In this document: positions 15,016 through 23,643 of the stretch, one piece after another
Layout of the letters: the number at the start of each line of letters is the position of its first letter
Numbering within the stretch: the stretch's first letter is position 1
Source: a virus
Strand: one strand, 5' to 3'
Length of the DNA: 33,600 bases
IMG/VR virus record: IMGVR_UViG_3300031539_000161
Span: 1-33,600 of that record
Translations under genes and position numbers: made by a program
The notes under the pieces: model-generated
Seen by the model: the letters and a program-made list of their open reading frames with translations, nothing else
The model's database searches: none
What the model was told of the DNA's origin: nothing

Positions 15016-15989
15016 TGAGCCTATATAATAAATATCTATCTGACCTTCAGTACTATAGCAACAATGGAAATGTTCCTGAAGATGCTAACTGGGGATCTTA
15101 TCAGTACATATCTCTAGAGGATATTGTCAATAACTTTATGTTGATGTATCAGGGAGACCATGAGTTGATGAACAACCTAAATAGGTATAAGGTTTTGTTC
15201 TATGCTAAGAGAGGAATTCAGGAGCTTAACTACGATGCAATGAAGGAAATCAAAATCCTTCAGCAGACAGTTGGCCCTAACCTTAAGTTTGTATTGCCAT
15301 CAGACTACGTAAACTGGGTTAGAATATCGCTTTACAAAGATGGTTTAATACTACCGTTGACTGAAAATATTCAGATAAACTTTGCAAAAGAGTATGTTCA
15401 AGACAATAACTTTAAGGTTGTGGTTGATGAGAACGGGGTTGTTATTGACGCGGAGAACTCTGAACTTGATTTTGACAGACTGAATAACATTCAGAAAAGC
15501 ATTTATTTAAATCCTTCTAGTCCATATCACAATATGTTTGGGTGGGAATACGGAGGAAACTGGTACTTTGATTACAATGTAGGAAGCAGATATGGTTTAA
15601 ATACTGAAACTGCAAATCAGAATCCAACATTTAAAATTGACAAGAAGTCTGGAGTGATTAACTTTAGTAATGAAATGGCTTACCAGTCATGTATACTTGA
15701 GTATATTTCAGATGGAATGGAATACACCTCTACAGCAAACCTACCAGGTATGCCAGTGGCATCTAGAAATGATTCGGCAATTAGTGTCAATAAAATGTTT
15801 GAGAACTACATTTACTCATTCATAAAGTATTCAATTCTTAGCAACAAACTAAATGTACAAGAGTACATTGTTGCAAGATCTAGAAAAGAGATGAGTGCAT
15901 TGTTGAGAAATGCAAGAATAAGAATTAGCAATATTCACCCAGGTAGACTTCTTATGAACATGAGAGGTCAGAACAAGATGATTAAATAA
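15015..15989 (+). CDS. Second head-tail adaptor / tail ring protein
   Basis: The 324-residue protein starts on the last base of the previous stop (TAATG). It repeats the layout of its neighbour: helical N-terminus (YISLEDIVNNFMLMYQGD), YAKRGIQELNYDAMKEIK, then KFVLPSDYVNWVRISLYKDG, which is very like the 'LPxDFxxLVRV' phrase of the preceding gene. The C-terminal half has helices (IYSFIKYSILSNKLNVQEYI) and a basic end (RNARIRISNIHPGRLLMNM). Two related adaptor proteins in a row are typical of crAss-like and related phages, where stacked rings join portal and tail. The assignment is by layout, not search. Confidence 0.72.
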   Translation: MSLYNKYLSDLQYYSNNGNVPEDANWGSYQYISLEDIVNNFMLMYQGDHELMNNLNRYKVLFYAKRGIQELNYDAMKEIKILQQTVGPNLKFVLPSDYVNWVRISLYKDGLILPLTENIQINFAKEYVQDNNFKVVVDENGVVIDAENSELDFDRLNNIQKSIYLNPSSPYHNMFGWEYGGNWYFDYNVGSRYGLNTETANQNPTFKIDKKSGVINFSNEMAYQSCILEYISDGMEYTSTANLPGMPVASRNDSAISVNKMFENYIYSFIKYSILSNKLNVQEYIVARSRKEMSALLRNARIRISNIHPGRLLMNMRGQNKMIK

Positions 15990-15991
15990 GT

Positions 15992-18900
15992 ATGGATTTA
16001 GTAAAAACCTTTGTAAGGGGCAGGATGAATAAAAGCCTTGACGAAAGGCTTATACCTGATGGCGAATATATTGACGCTATGAATGTTCGTGTTGGCTCTA
16101 CAGAGCTTACAGATGTCGGTGCTTTAGAAAATACAAAGGGAAATGTAAAAATTTCTAATATATTATATAACGGAAGTCCAATAGCTAGTACAGCAGTATG
16201 CATTGGTGCTTTGGAGGATGGTGTTAACGATACTATTTACTGGTTTATTCACTCTGAAGATGATGGAGTAGATATGATTGTTTCTATGAATGTGGAGACA
16301 GGATTAACTATTTATCACGTTATAAGCACATCTGTACTTAACTTCAGCAGAGACCACTTAATAAATGGAGCTGATTTAGTTGAAGATCTTTTGTTTTTTA
16401 CTGACGGATACAATCCTCCGCGCAAGATAAATGTAAAGAGATCATACCCTAGTGAACCTACATTAACTGAGTCAGACATTTCAGTTATTCTTGCTCCACC
16501 ATTTGAGTCACCATCTATCAAACTAATAAGCATATCGGGTGATGAGAATTATATAGAAGATAAGTTTTTATCGTTTGCCTATAGATACAAATATTTAGAC
16601 GGTGAGTATAGTGCAATTTCTCAATTTAGCGAGGTAGCATTTGAACCTGGCTTTTTTAATTTTGACTTCAGCACTTACGAGAACAGTGGAATGAAAAATA
16701 AATTCAACGCTGTTAATGTTACATTTAAAACTGGAGGTCCTAACGTAGTAGCAATTGACTTAATATTCAAGAACTCAGTTTCTTCTGTTATAAATGTTAT
16801 TGAAAAATACGATAAGAAGCTATTAGGAATTACGGACAACTCTGATTACACAGTTGAGTTTAGCTCTAAGAAAATCCTATCTACATTACCGCAGTCTGAA
16901 ATATTAAGGACGTTTGACAACGTCCCTATTGTTGCTAAGGCTCAAACCTTAATGTCTAATAGAATATTTTATGGCAACTATAAAGATGGTTATGATATTG
17001 TAGATTCAGATGGTAAGAAAATTGACGTAAAGTTTAATGCATCTTTAGTTTCTGAGGAGTTAGGATATCTAGAAGTTCCTTCAACTAAAACATCTTCTCA
17101 GTATAATATAGTACCGCTTGGCCCTTACACTTATAGTGACACGCTAACCACCATAGATTTAACTGGTGTAGATTTAAAAGAAGGAGGAGCTATAGGAATA
17201 GATTTTTCCTTAAGTGGTACATTGATTTCAGACCCAACATTTTCAAATAACATAATAGAGTCCTTTTATTTTCAACTACAAAGAGACTATTCGTCTGTTT
17301 ATGATTTAGTTACTAGTCAAGAGTTTATAGATGAGATAGGCGCTCAAACATTTCATGGAGATGTTGATGATTGTGGAACTGACGATGAGGGCACTTCTTT
17401 AACAGATAAAATATCTTGTCAAGCTACACCACCTCCTGGTTTTAGTAGCTATGGCTACGGAATAGATACTGTTGGGGAAGGAATTAAAATAACAGCAACA
17501 CCTGGATCTTCTTCTTTTTCATTGCAAATGATTGTGATGGTTTACGAAGATGATGCAAACCCTGGTATTTTTGACTATGAGTATTTTTCTATAAATTCAG
17601 TTTCTGCTGAGTACATGACTCAAGCTGACGCAAGTAGTCTGCATAGCAATAGAGATTTTTCTTTGGGTTTGATATACATGGATGATTTTAATAGAGCTAC
17701 GACTGTATTGACTTCTCAAAATAACTCTATACATGTTCCTGCTGCTAACTCAGTAAATAAAAACTCGATAAAGGTAGACATATTATCTCCCCCTCCATTT
17801 TGGGCTAAAAAATACAAATTTGCGTTACTACCATCTGGTTTAGATTACGAAACCATATACAGTACACTTTACTTCTTTAACCCTGGAGATAATACAGTAT
17901 TTTTAAATCTAGAAGGAAGCAATCAAAATAAAGCAAAGGTAGGCGACACTCTTATTGTAAAAAGAGACAGTACTGGTCCTTTAACAAACTTGGTTAAGTG
18001 TGATATTTTAGATATATCAGCACAACCATTAGACTTTATTTCGGGAGGCGAAGAAGAGCCTTCTGGTCTTTATATGAAGGTTAAACCAACTGGTTTTTCT
18101 GTAGACACAGAGACCAATTCGGTATTGGGAGGAAAGACAATCTCTGTTAGCGGTAAAGATTATCCACAACTATCTATCCCAGTATTTACAGAAGAACCTG
18201 CTGGTACTTTTACTCCTTGGGAGATAACTGACGGAAGCATCATTAGGTTTGAGTTTGTTTTAAACAGACCTTACAGATCTGAAAGCAAAGGTCAGAGAAG
18301 ATATAGTTACAATAAAGAGTATGTGGCTTCATCAAACTACGCTAATCTGCGTGACTTTGTGTTAGCTCAAAATATAGACTTCACTACAGGAGATAGTACG
18401 GTTAGCGGTGATGAAACTGAAAATCAAAACGTATTTAATCCAGCACTTGGGACTACATTCCCTACCTCTACTGGAGGTATAAATAAGTATCAGTTTTACG
18501 AAAGTCCTGCCGCGTCTGGTAAGTTGTACTTCGGTATAAGAACAGGAACACCAGGTTATAGTAATCCAGAGTCTTCAATTACTGGATCTATTACAGTTAT
18601 TAGACAGAATGGATTTATTGTATTTGAGACAGAGCCAACAGAAGCTGCTTCTGATATTTACTATGAGGGAAGTCAGACTTTTGACATAGTTGGCGGAGCT
18701 CACTCTGAAACTAGCATAGTCTTAAATTTTCATGACTGCTTTACATTTGGAAATGGAGTGGAAAGCTATAAGATTGAAGACTCTCTTGCAGCCCCTTACT
18801 TTAGACTAGGGGAAAGATTTTCTTCTGTTTCAGTAGAAGACTTTAAGTTAGCTGACAGATATGCGTCAATAACCTATAGTGGCGTATTCAATCCAGAAAC

Positions 18901-20203
18901 AAATCTAAATAAGCTAAACGAGTTTAATCTAGGTCTTGCAAACTTTAGAGATTTAGAGCGAAGATTTGGTCCAATTCAAAAACTATCAGGAAGACAGACA
19001 GATATTTTGGTTCTGCAAGAGGATAAGATTTCTTATGTTCTAGCTGGTAAAAACGTATTGTCTGATGCTAGTGCTGGTGGTGGGGCTATTGCCGCTATAC
19101 CAGAGGTTCTTGGAAACCAAATCGCTAGAATAGAGGAATACGGAATTAGTTATAATCCAGAGAGCTATGTTGAGTGGGGATTTGATAAGTACTTTACTGA
19201 TCAAAAAAGAGGGGCGGTAATAAAGTTATCAGGAGCTGGCCCTAACGAGCAACTATCTATAGTTTCTAATGAGGGAATGAGATCTTGGTTTAGAGACTTG
19301 TTTATAAGTGATGGTAAAACACAAAAGCTTGGTGGATTTGATCCATACATGGGTGAGTACGTACTTAGCTCTAATAGTCAAGATGTTGTTTTTGACCCTA
19401 CAAATATTAGTTGCGGTACAGAGATTCAAATTAGAGATGGAATTGGTGGTTTACCAAGTACTGTCGTTGACCTTGGAGATTATCAAGGACTTGTTTCTAT
19501 ATCTGTAGAAATAGACAGTCTACCTGTAGGAGGAACAATAAACGCATCCTTTGTTTATGATGGTGTAACTTATAGCAGCGGCAACATCAGCTCAAATGAT
19601 GTATTTACCTTTAGTAAAACATCTAAAAATAGTGGAGTTCTTAGCGTTGTTCAAAGTGCTTCTCCAGCTTCGTACAGAATTAATGTTGGATGCCCTGCTG
19701 TAGATGAATTAACTGTTATTTTAGTAACTGTTAACGATAAGTCTTATGTGGGTAAAGTTATCACAGATGAATATTCAGTAGGATCTTCTGTCTATGGAAA
19801 CTTGATTAGCATGTTAGGTGGTACAGCAACTCCAATAGTTTCAAACTATGAATCAATAGTAGGACCTGAAGGGTTTGGTGCTATACCATCTGATGGAGAT
19901 ACTGTTACAATAACTTCAAGAAAAGGATCTTCTGGAACAATGGAGTTTGACACAGCTACGCATAAGTTAAGATACTTGATTACAAACACTTTGTATACAC
20001 AAGCGAACGTGTTATCTTTACTAAACGCTTCGGTTGTAGCGAGCCCAGTACTAAACCCATCTACTGGAGTTTACTCTGCAAGCTTGACATACAACACGGG
20101 GTCTGATTACTTGTACATTATTCACGATTACAGAAATATTTACAGCGAAGATTTATGTTATAGCAATGCCTCTGCACTTGATGCTTGCTGTGATTGCGAG
20201 TAA
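15992..20203 (+). CDS. Large tail hub / tubular protein (T7 gp12-like)
   Basis: At 1403 residues this is the main tail nozzle candidate. The N-terminus (FVRGRMNKSLDERLIPDGEY, then DAMNVRVGSTELTDVGALEN) matches the opening of gp12-type propeller proteins, and TDGYNPPRKINVKR follows. The ~900-1140 region carries conserved-looking hub motifs (FRDLERRFGPIQKLSGRQTD, VLQEDKISYVLAGK, YFTDQKRGAVIKLSG, NEGMRSWFRDLF). The rest is beta-rich. The C-terminus ends in a cysteine cluster (ALDACCDCE) that echoes the next, Cys-rich protein. Base composition is more A/T-rich (many ATA, TTA and AGA codons) than the capsid gene. It follows the adaptors and should form the tail tube with binding sites for fibres. 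Confidence 0.8.
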   Translation: MDLVKTFVRGRMNKSLDERLIPDGEYIDAMNVRVGSTELTDVGALENTKGNVKISNILYNGSPIASTAVCIGALEDGVNDTIYWFIHSEDDGVDMIVSMNVETGLTIYHVISTSVLNFSRDHLINGADLVEDLLFFTDGYNPPRKINVKRSYPSEPTLTESDISVILAPPFESPSIKLISISGDENYIEDKFLSFAYRYKYLDGEYSAISQFSEVAFEPGFFNFDFSTYENSGMKNKFNAVNVTFKTGGPNVVAIDLIFKNSVSSVINVIEKYDKKLLGITDNSDYTVEFSSKKILSTLPQSEILRTFDNVPIVAKAQTLMSNRIFYGNYKDGYDIVDSDGKKIDVKFNASLVSEELGYLEVPSTKTSSQYNIVPLGPYTYSDTLTTIDLTGVDLKEGGAIGIDFSLSGTLISDPTFSNNIIESFYFQLQRDYSSVYDLVTSQEFIDEIGAQTFHGDVDDCGTDDEGTSLTDKISCQATPPPGFSSYGYGIDTVGEGIKITATPGSSSFSLQMIVMVYEDDANPGIFDYEYFSINSVSAEYMTQADASSLHSNRDFSLGLIYMDDFNRATTVLTSQNNSIHVPAANSVNKNSIKVDILSPPPFWAKKYKFALLPSGLDYETIYSTLYFFNPGDNTVFLNLEGSNQNKAKVGDTLIVKRDSTGPLTNLVKCDILDISAQPLDFISGGEEEPSGLYMKVKPTGFSVDTETNSVLGGKTISVSGKDYPQLSIPVFTEEPAGTFTPWEITDGSIIRFEFVLNRPYRSESKGQRRYSYNKEYVASSNYANLRDFVLAQNIDFTTGDSTVSGDETENQNVFNPALGTTFPTSTGGINKYQFYESPAASGKLYFGIRTGTPGYSNPESSITGSITVIRQNGFIVFETEPTEAASDIYYEGSQTFDIVGGAHSETSIVLNFHDCFTFGNGVESYKIEDSLAAPYFRLGERFSSVSVEDFKLADRYASITYSGVFNPETNLNKLNEFNLGLANFRDLERRFGPIQKLSGRQTDILVLQEDKISYVLAGKNVLSDASAGGGAIAAIPEVLGNQIARIEEYGISYNPESYVEWGFDKYFTDQKRGAVIKLSGAGPNEQLSIVSNEGMRSWFRDLFISDGKTQKLGGFDPYMGEYVLSSNSQDVVFDPTNISCGTEIQIRDGIGGLPSTVVDLGDYQGLVSISVEIDSLPVGGTINASFVYDGVTYSSGNISSNDVFTFSKTSKNSGVLSVVQSASPASYRINVGCPAVDELTVILVTVNDKSYVGKVITDEYSVGSSVYGNLISMLGGTATPIVSNYESIVGPEGFGAIPSDGDTVTITSRKGSSGTMEFDTATHKLRYLITNTLYTQANVLSLLNASVVASPVLNPSTGVYSASLTYNTGSDYLYIIHDYRNIYSEDLCYSNASALDACCDCE

Positions 20204-20218
20204 GAACATTTATAAAAC

Positions 20219-21667
20219 ATGGCAACATACTACATAGACACGGACAATTTATCAACGGCAACTAGTATATGGACAGACTCAAACCTGACCGTAAAGGCCG
20301 CTGATGGATTCTATCAGAAAGATGGAGTCTACAGACAAATGTCTGGAGGGGAGTTGCTTCCGTCAGAAATTTGCCCAGCTTGTGCTACACCATGTGGAGG
20401 TGCAATAAGTGCAAGTGGTCAGCAGGGTATATACTATTTAAACATAGACTTGGGTACTGACATTGGTGCTGTAGTTGTTACGTTTAATCCAGCAAGTGTT
20501 CCTGATGGAATATCAGCACTATTTAATAGCGTTGTTTACAATGGGGTTTCGTCCCCATCTTATGGATGGCTTCAGGGGGCTGCTGGCTTGCCTACTTATG
20601 TGGGTGCTACTGGTAATGACTGTGGAATTGTTGCTAACTCCCCATATACTCTTGATGAGTTTCAATATAATGGAAGCACATTTACTGATTTAGGAACTAC
20701 GACTAGCGTTTCAGTTGTATCTGGACAGATGCAGCTAACCGCTACAGGTCCAGGGAATTGTAAGATGGTTATACCAAAGACAGCTGCTTCGCCATCTGTT
20801 GTAGACATGACTTTTATTGGACCATGCTTGGGCACAGTTTTCTCTATTGGAGTGGCTTGTCCTACTCCATTAACTTCATTTGCATCCAGCACGGTGAATG
20901 TAGATAGTGCTACTGCTTGCTCAGATACTATAGACCAAACATACTACGTTGCACACGTAAATGGTGCGGCAGGAACGCTTGGTCTTTATGACTTGGTGTT
21001 CAGCGATGCCAACGGGGAGTTTAAGCTAGGAGCTGGATTCTATAAGACTACAGCTGCTGGTACTGATGATTGGTATCAAGTTGATGCCAATGGAGTAATT
21101 ATTGTATTTGGAGATTGCGTTGAGCCTCCTGTTGAATCATACAACTGTATTGATGGAAACTGTGTTGATCCAGGAGATGGTACAGGAACTTATGCTACAC
21201 TAGGAGAGTGTGAGGCAGCTTGCGGTGTTACTGAGTCTTATGACTGTATTGATGGAAACTGTGTTGATCCAGGAGATGGTACAGGAACTTATGCTACACT
21301 AGGAGAGTGTGAGGCAGCTTGCGGTGCTCCAACTATAAATGTTGCATCAGTGTTTGGATATATGGAGCCATGCAGCGGCGGTGCGATTGATGATTACATG
21401 GGGGCAGCGGTTGGGTTAGATGCTCCTGCCGATGTTAATACTCAGTTTGTTGTAGAGGTATACTATGTAGATGCAGGAGGAACTTGCGGTGGTACTCAAT
21501 TTACTGAGACATTTAACGTGAATATATTGGCAGGAAGTGACCTGTCAAACTTTGATGCTTGTACTCAAGGAGTCAACTTCCCTGCTGGGGCTGTTATTTG
21601 TAGTGCCTGCATATTAAGCTGTGATAATCCAAATATAATAATAGGGGCGTTTGAATGTCCAGTATAA
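20219..21667 (+). CDS. Cysteine-rich tail-associated repeat protein, candidate adhesin
   Basis: The 482-residue protein has about two dozen cysteines. Residues 4-55 (TYYIDTDN...VKAADGFYQK...) and ~241-301 (TYYVAHVNG...FKLGAGFYKT...) look like two copies of one module. Residues ~309-375 hold two consecutive 33-residue units CIDGNCVDPGDGTGTYATLG followed by ECEAACG, each with four cysteines that could form disulfides outside the cell. The C-terminal ~110 residues are another beta domain with paired cysteines. Its place after the hub suggests a tail spike, hub decoration or host-binding protein. No enzyme motif seen. The function is inferred. Confidence 0.62.
   Translation: MATYYIDTDNLSTATSIWTDSNLTVKAADGFYQKDGVYRQMSGGELLPSEICPACATPCGGAISASGQQGIYYLNIDLGTDIGAVVVTFNPASVPDGISALFNSVVYNGVSSPSYGWLQGAAGLPTYVGATGNDCGIVANSPYTLDEFQYNGSTFTDLGTTTSVSVVSGQMQLTATGPGNCKMVIPKTAASPSVVDMTFIGPCLGTVFSIGVACPTPLTSFASSTVNVDSATACSDTIDQTYYVAHVNGAAGTLGLYDLVFSDANGEFKLGAGFYKTTAAGTDDWYQVDANGVIIVFGDCVEPPVESYNCIDGNCVDPGDGTGTYATLGECEAACGVTESYDCIDGNCVDPGDGTGTYATLGECEAACGAPTINVASVFGYMEPCSGGAIDDYMGAAVGLDAPADVNTQFVVEVYYVDAGGTCGGTQFTETFNVNILAGSDLSNFDACTQGVNFPAGAVICSACILSCDNPNIIIGAFECPV
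21144..21326 (+). repeat. Perfect 84-bp direct repeat, 99-bp period
   Basis: Bases 21144-21227 and 21243-21326 are identical over 84 positions by my reading, including all silent sites; the 15 bases between them differ from those after the second copy. Each copy encodes most of one four-cysteine unit. Identity at silent sites indicates a recent duplication or gene conversion. Confidence 0.92.
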
Positions 21668-21673
21668 AATAAT

Positions 21674-22432
21674 ATGGCAAACTACACATTATCATATAGC
21701 CCTGGTGTTGAAGGATGGCCTTCATTTTACTCATACTATCCTGACTTCATGATAGGAATGAACCAGTTCTTCTATACATTTAAAGGGGGAAACCTATACA
21801 GACACAACGTAAACGAAAGTAGAAATACTTTCTATGGGACTTTCACACCGTCTACTGTAAGGGGAATTATAAATCAGTCTCCCATAGAAAAGAAGGTATT
21901 TAAAACTATAGCGCTAGAGTCAAACGCTGCATGGAGTGCAACACTAACTACAGATTTAGAGTCAGGCTTTATTGAAAAATCATACTTCCAAGAGAAGGAA
22001 GCCACTTTCTTCTCATTCATTAGAGGAGTGGATAGTGCGGCTCCAAATTTGAGCTTGAGATCTTCTCAAGGTATAGGGTCTTCAACATCAGTTAATTCAA
22101 CTACGACATCTGCTGTGGTTGTAACATTCCCATTTGATGTAGACTCAATGATTAGCATTGATGATTTAGTTTATGAATTTAATAGTGGATTAAATCAGAT
22201 TGCTTTTTGCGGACCTGTAACTTCAAGGACAAGCGACACTGTAACAATAAATTGCTCTGGGGCAGGTAAAATAGTACCAACTTCAGGGAGGTATTTAATA
22301 TATGTCAAGAATCAAATTGCTGAGTCACACGGACTTAGAGGAGATTACTTAGATTACACTGTTAGCAACGATGATAACTTTGCGGTAGAGTTATTTGCAA
22401 TACGTTCCGATGTATTCAAATCCTTTCCTTAA
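21674..22432 (+). CDS. Conserved tail-region structural protein, unknown
   Basis: The 252-residue protein opens with YTLSYSPGVEGWPSFYSYYP and DFMIGMNQFFYTFKGGNLYR, followed by NTFYGTFTPSTV and, later, WSATLTTDLESGFI and YFQEKEATFFSFIRG. I recognise this pattern as a conserved structural protein in several Bacteroidota and marine phages, but its function is not known to me. The second half is beta-rich (SAVVVTFPFDVDSMISIDDL). It lies between the Cys-rich protein and the ejection-protein unit. Its TAA stop forms the first three bases of the next promoter box. Confidence 0.72.
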   Translation: MANYTLSYSPGVEGWPSFYSYYPDFMIGMNQFFYTFKGGNLYRHNVNESRNTFYGTFTPSTVRGIINQSPIEKKVFKTIALESNAAWSATLTTDLESGFIEKSYFQEKEATFFSFIRGVDSAAPNLSLRSSQGIGSSTSVNSTTTSAVVVTFPFDVDSMISIDDLVYEFNSGLNQIAFCGPVTSRTSDTVTINCSGAGKIVPTSGRYLIYVKNQIAESHGLRGDYLDYTVSNDDNFAVELFAIRSDVFKSFP

Positions 22433-22437
22433 ATTTG
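22430..22437 (+). promoter_or_regulatory. -7 promoter box, leaderless arrangement, for the ejection unit
   Basis: TAAATTTG fits TAnnTTTG; its first three bases are the stop codon of the preceding gene, and the ATG at 22442 is only four bases past it, at the expected transcription start. The next genes overlap or abut, so this may drive 22442 to beyond 33600. Confidence 0.6.
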
Positions 22438-22441
22438 CATT

Positions 22442-22867
22442 ATGCTACACGTCAGAAAATTAAATAGTCAGGATTACGATGAAATTCTAGTAAAGTGGTG
22501 GAAAGACTGGAGATGGACACCTCCACCAGCAGAATTTCTACCAGACAATGGAGAGGGTGGTTTAATGGTTTGTGATGAAGACTATCCAGTTGCAGCAGGT
22601 TTTCTATATGTAACTAACTCTAGTGTGGCTTGGATGGAGTTCATTGTGTCAAACATAGAGTACAAACACAAGGAGAATAGAAAGCAAGCTATAAAATTGC
22701 TAATACTAACTCTAGAGGAATTAGCTAAAATAAGTGGTAAAAAATACATTTACTCAACTCTTAAGAACGAATCTCTAATAAACTATTACTTGGAGTGTGG
22801 ATTTTCTAAGGGAACAAGTAACTCACAAGAAATGATAAAAATAATATGGCAGCAGCAACAGCAATAA
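22442..22867 (+). CDS. GNAT-family N-acetyltransferase
   Basis: GNAT enzymes move an acetyl group from acetyl-CoA to an amine. This 141-residue protein shows the fold's layout: N-terminal strand MLHVRKLNSQDYDEIL, a helix with WWKDWRWTPPPAEFLPDNG, strands GLMVCDEDYPVAAGFLYV and WMEFIVSN, then a helix (NRKQAIKLLILTLEELAKI) and KYIYSTLKNESLINYYLECG with the C-terminal GF. The Q/RxxGxG CoA loop is weak (KHKENRKQA), as in several phage homologues. The phrase 'WWKxWxWxPPPxxFLPxxG' is typical of phage-borne GNATs next to virion genes. It ends in five glutamines encoded by the stretch that also starts the next gene. Substrate unknown. Confidence 0.78.
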   Translation: MLHVRKLNSQDYDEILVKWWKDWRWTPPPAEFLPDNGEGGLMVCDEDYPVAAGFLYVTNSSVAWMEFIVSNIEYKHKENRKQAIKLLILTLEELAKISGKKYIYSTLKNESLINYYLECGFSKGTSNSQEMIKIIWQQQQQ

Positions 22868-23643
22868 TATCAGCAGGAATAGGTGTAGCCTCAGCAGCAT
22901 CTTCATTTTCACAGGCGGCAAAACAACAAAGGCAAATGAAACAAGCTGAGGAAGCGGCAGCCAAATATATGGAGGACGCTAGGAAGAAGTTTAGCACTAA
23001 CTTTGCTGAACAACTTAGAGTACCTTTAGAAGGCTATGAGATGGCCTCTAATTTGAATAAGCAGATAGCAGGGCAGTCATTAGAAGCAATGAGAGAGTCT
23101 GGTCAGAGAGCTATAATTGGGGGAGTGGCTGGTTTACAGCAACAAGCTCAAGCTGGCTCAGAACAACTAAGAATGGGGATGCAGCAGGATTTATACGAGA
23201 GAGATAAAGCTATTGTTTCAGAGGAGTCTAGACTTAGAGATATTCAAGCAGAGCTTGACTTATCTGAGTCTGCTGGTGCTCAACAAGCTGCTGCTGACGC
23301 TCAAGCTTTAAGAGCCCAAAGTATCGAAGCTGGATTTGGAGCTTTAACATCAGCGGCTACTGGTTTACAAGAAGGATCAGCTTTATATAAGCAAACTAAA
23401 GGTGCTAAAATTGCTGACAAATTCGGGGGTGGTTTGACTGGAAATCAAAAAACTGGATTAGCAGATAGATTTTCTAATTTATCAAGAGGGCAAATGAAGT
23501 TTTTGGGTCAACAAGATCCTAATTCATATTCTCCATTCTTGCAAACTCCTGCCGCTCTTGCTCAAGCTCAACAAACAGCTTTAGCAGGAATTAAGAAAGG
23601 AGCATTGGGTCAAATGCCTTTACCTATAATTACTGGAAGATAA
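22846..23643 (+). CDS. Internal virion / ejection protein (T7 gp14-like)
   Basis: The 265-residue protein starts inside the GNAT gene (22-base overlap, another frame). Residues 1-22 are a hydrophobic Ala/Gly/Ser helix (MAAATAIISAGIGVASAASS); the rest is Ala/Gln-rich helix (QQRQMKQAEEAAAKYMEDAR, GVAGLQQQAQAGSEQLRM), ending in a Gly/Gln/Pro-rich tail. This layout is that of small inner-core proteins such as T7 gp14, which leave the capsid first and form a pore in the outer membrane. It comes before two larger proteins in the order gp14-gp15-gp16. Similarity is of layout and composition only. It overlaps the next start by one base. Confidence 0.7.
   Translation: MAAATAIISAGIGVASAASSFSQAAKQQRQMKQAEEAAAKYMEDARKKFSTNFAEQLRVPLEGYEMASNLNKQIAGQSLEAMRESGQRAIIGGVAGLQQQAQAGSEQLRMGMQQDLYERDKAIVSEESRLRDIQAELDLSESAGAQQAAADAQALRAQSIEAGFGALTSAATGLQEGSALYKQTKGAKIADKFGGGLTGNQKTGLADRFSNLSRGQMKFLGQQDPNSYSPFLQTPAALAQAQQTALAGIKKGALGQMPLPIITGR

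Noticed and set aside
21144-21326. CRISPR or diversity-generating retroelement reading of the 84-bp repeat
   Set aside because: There are only two copies, both in frame within a protein gene; no reverse transcriptase, template repeat or adenine-biased variation is present.
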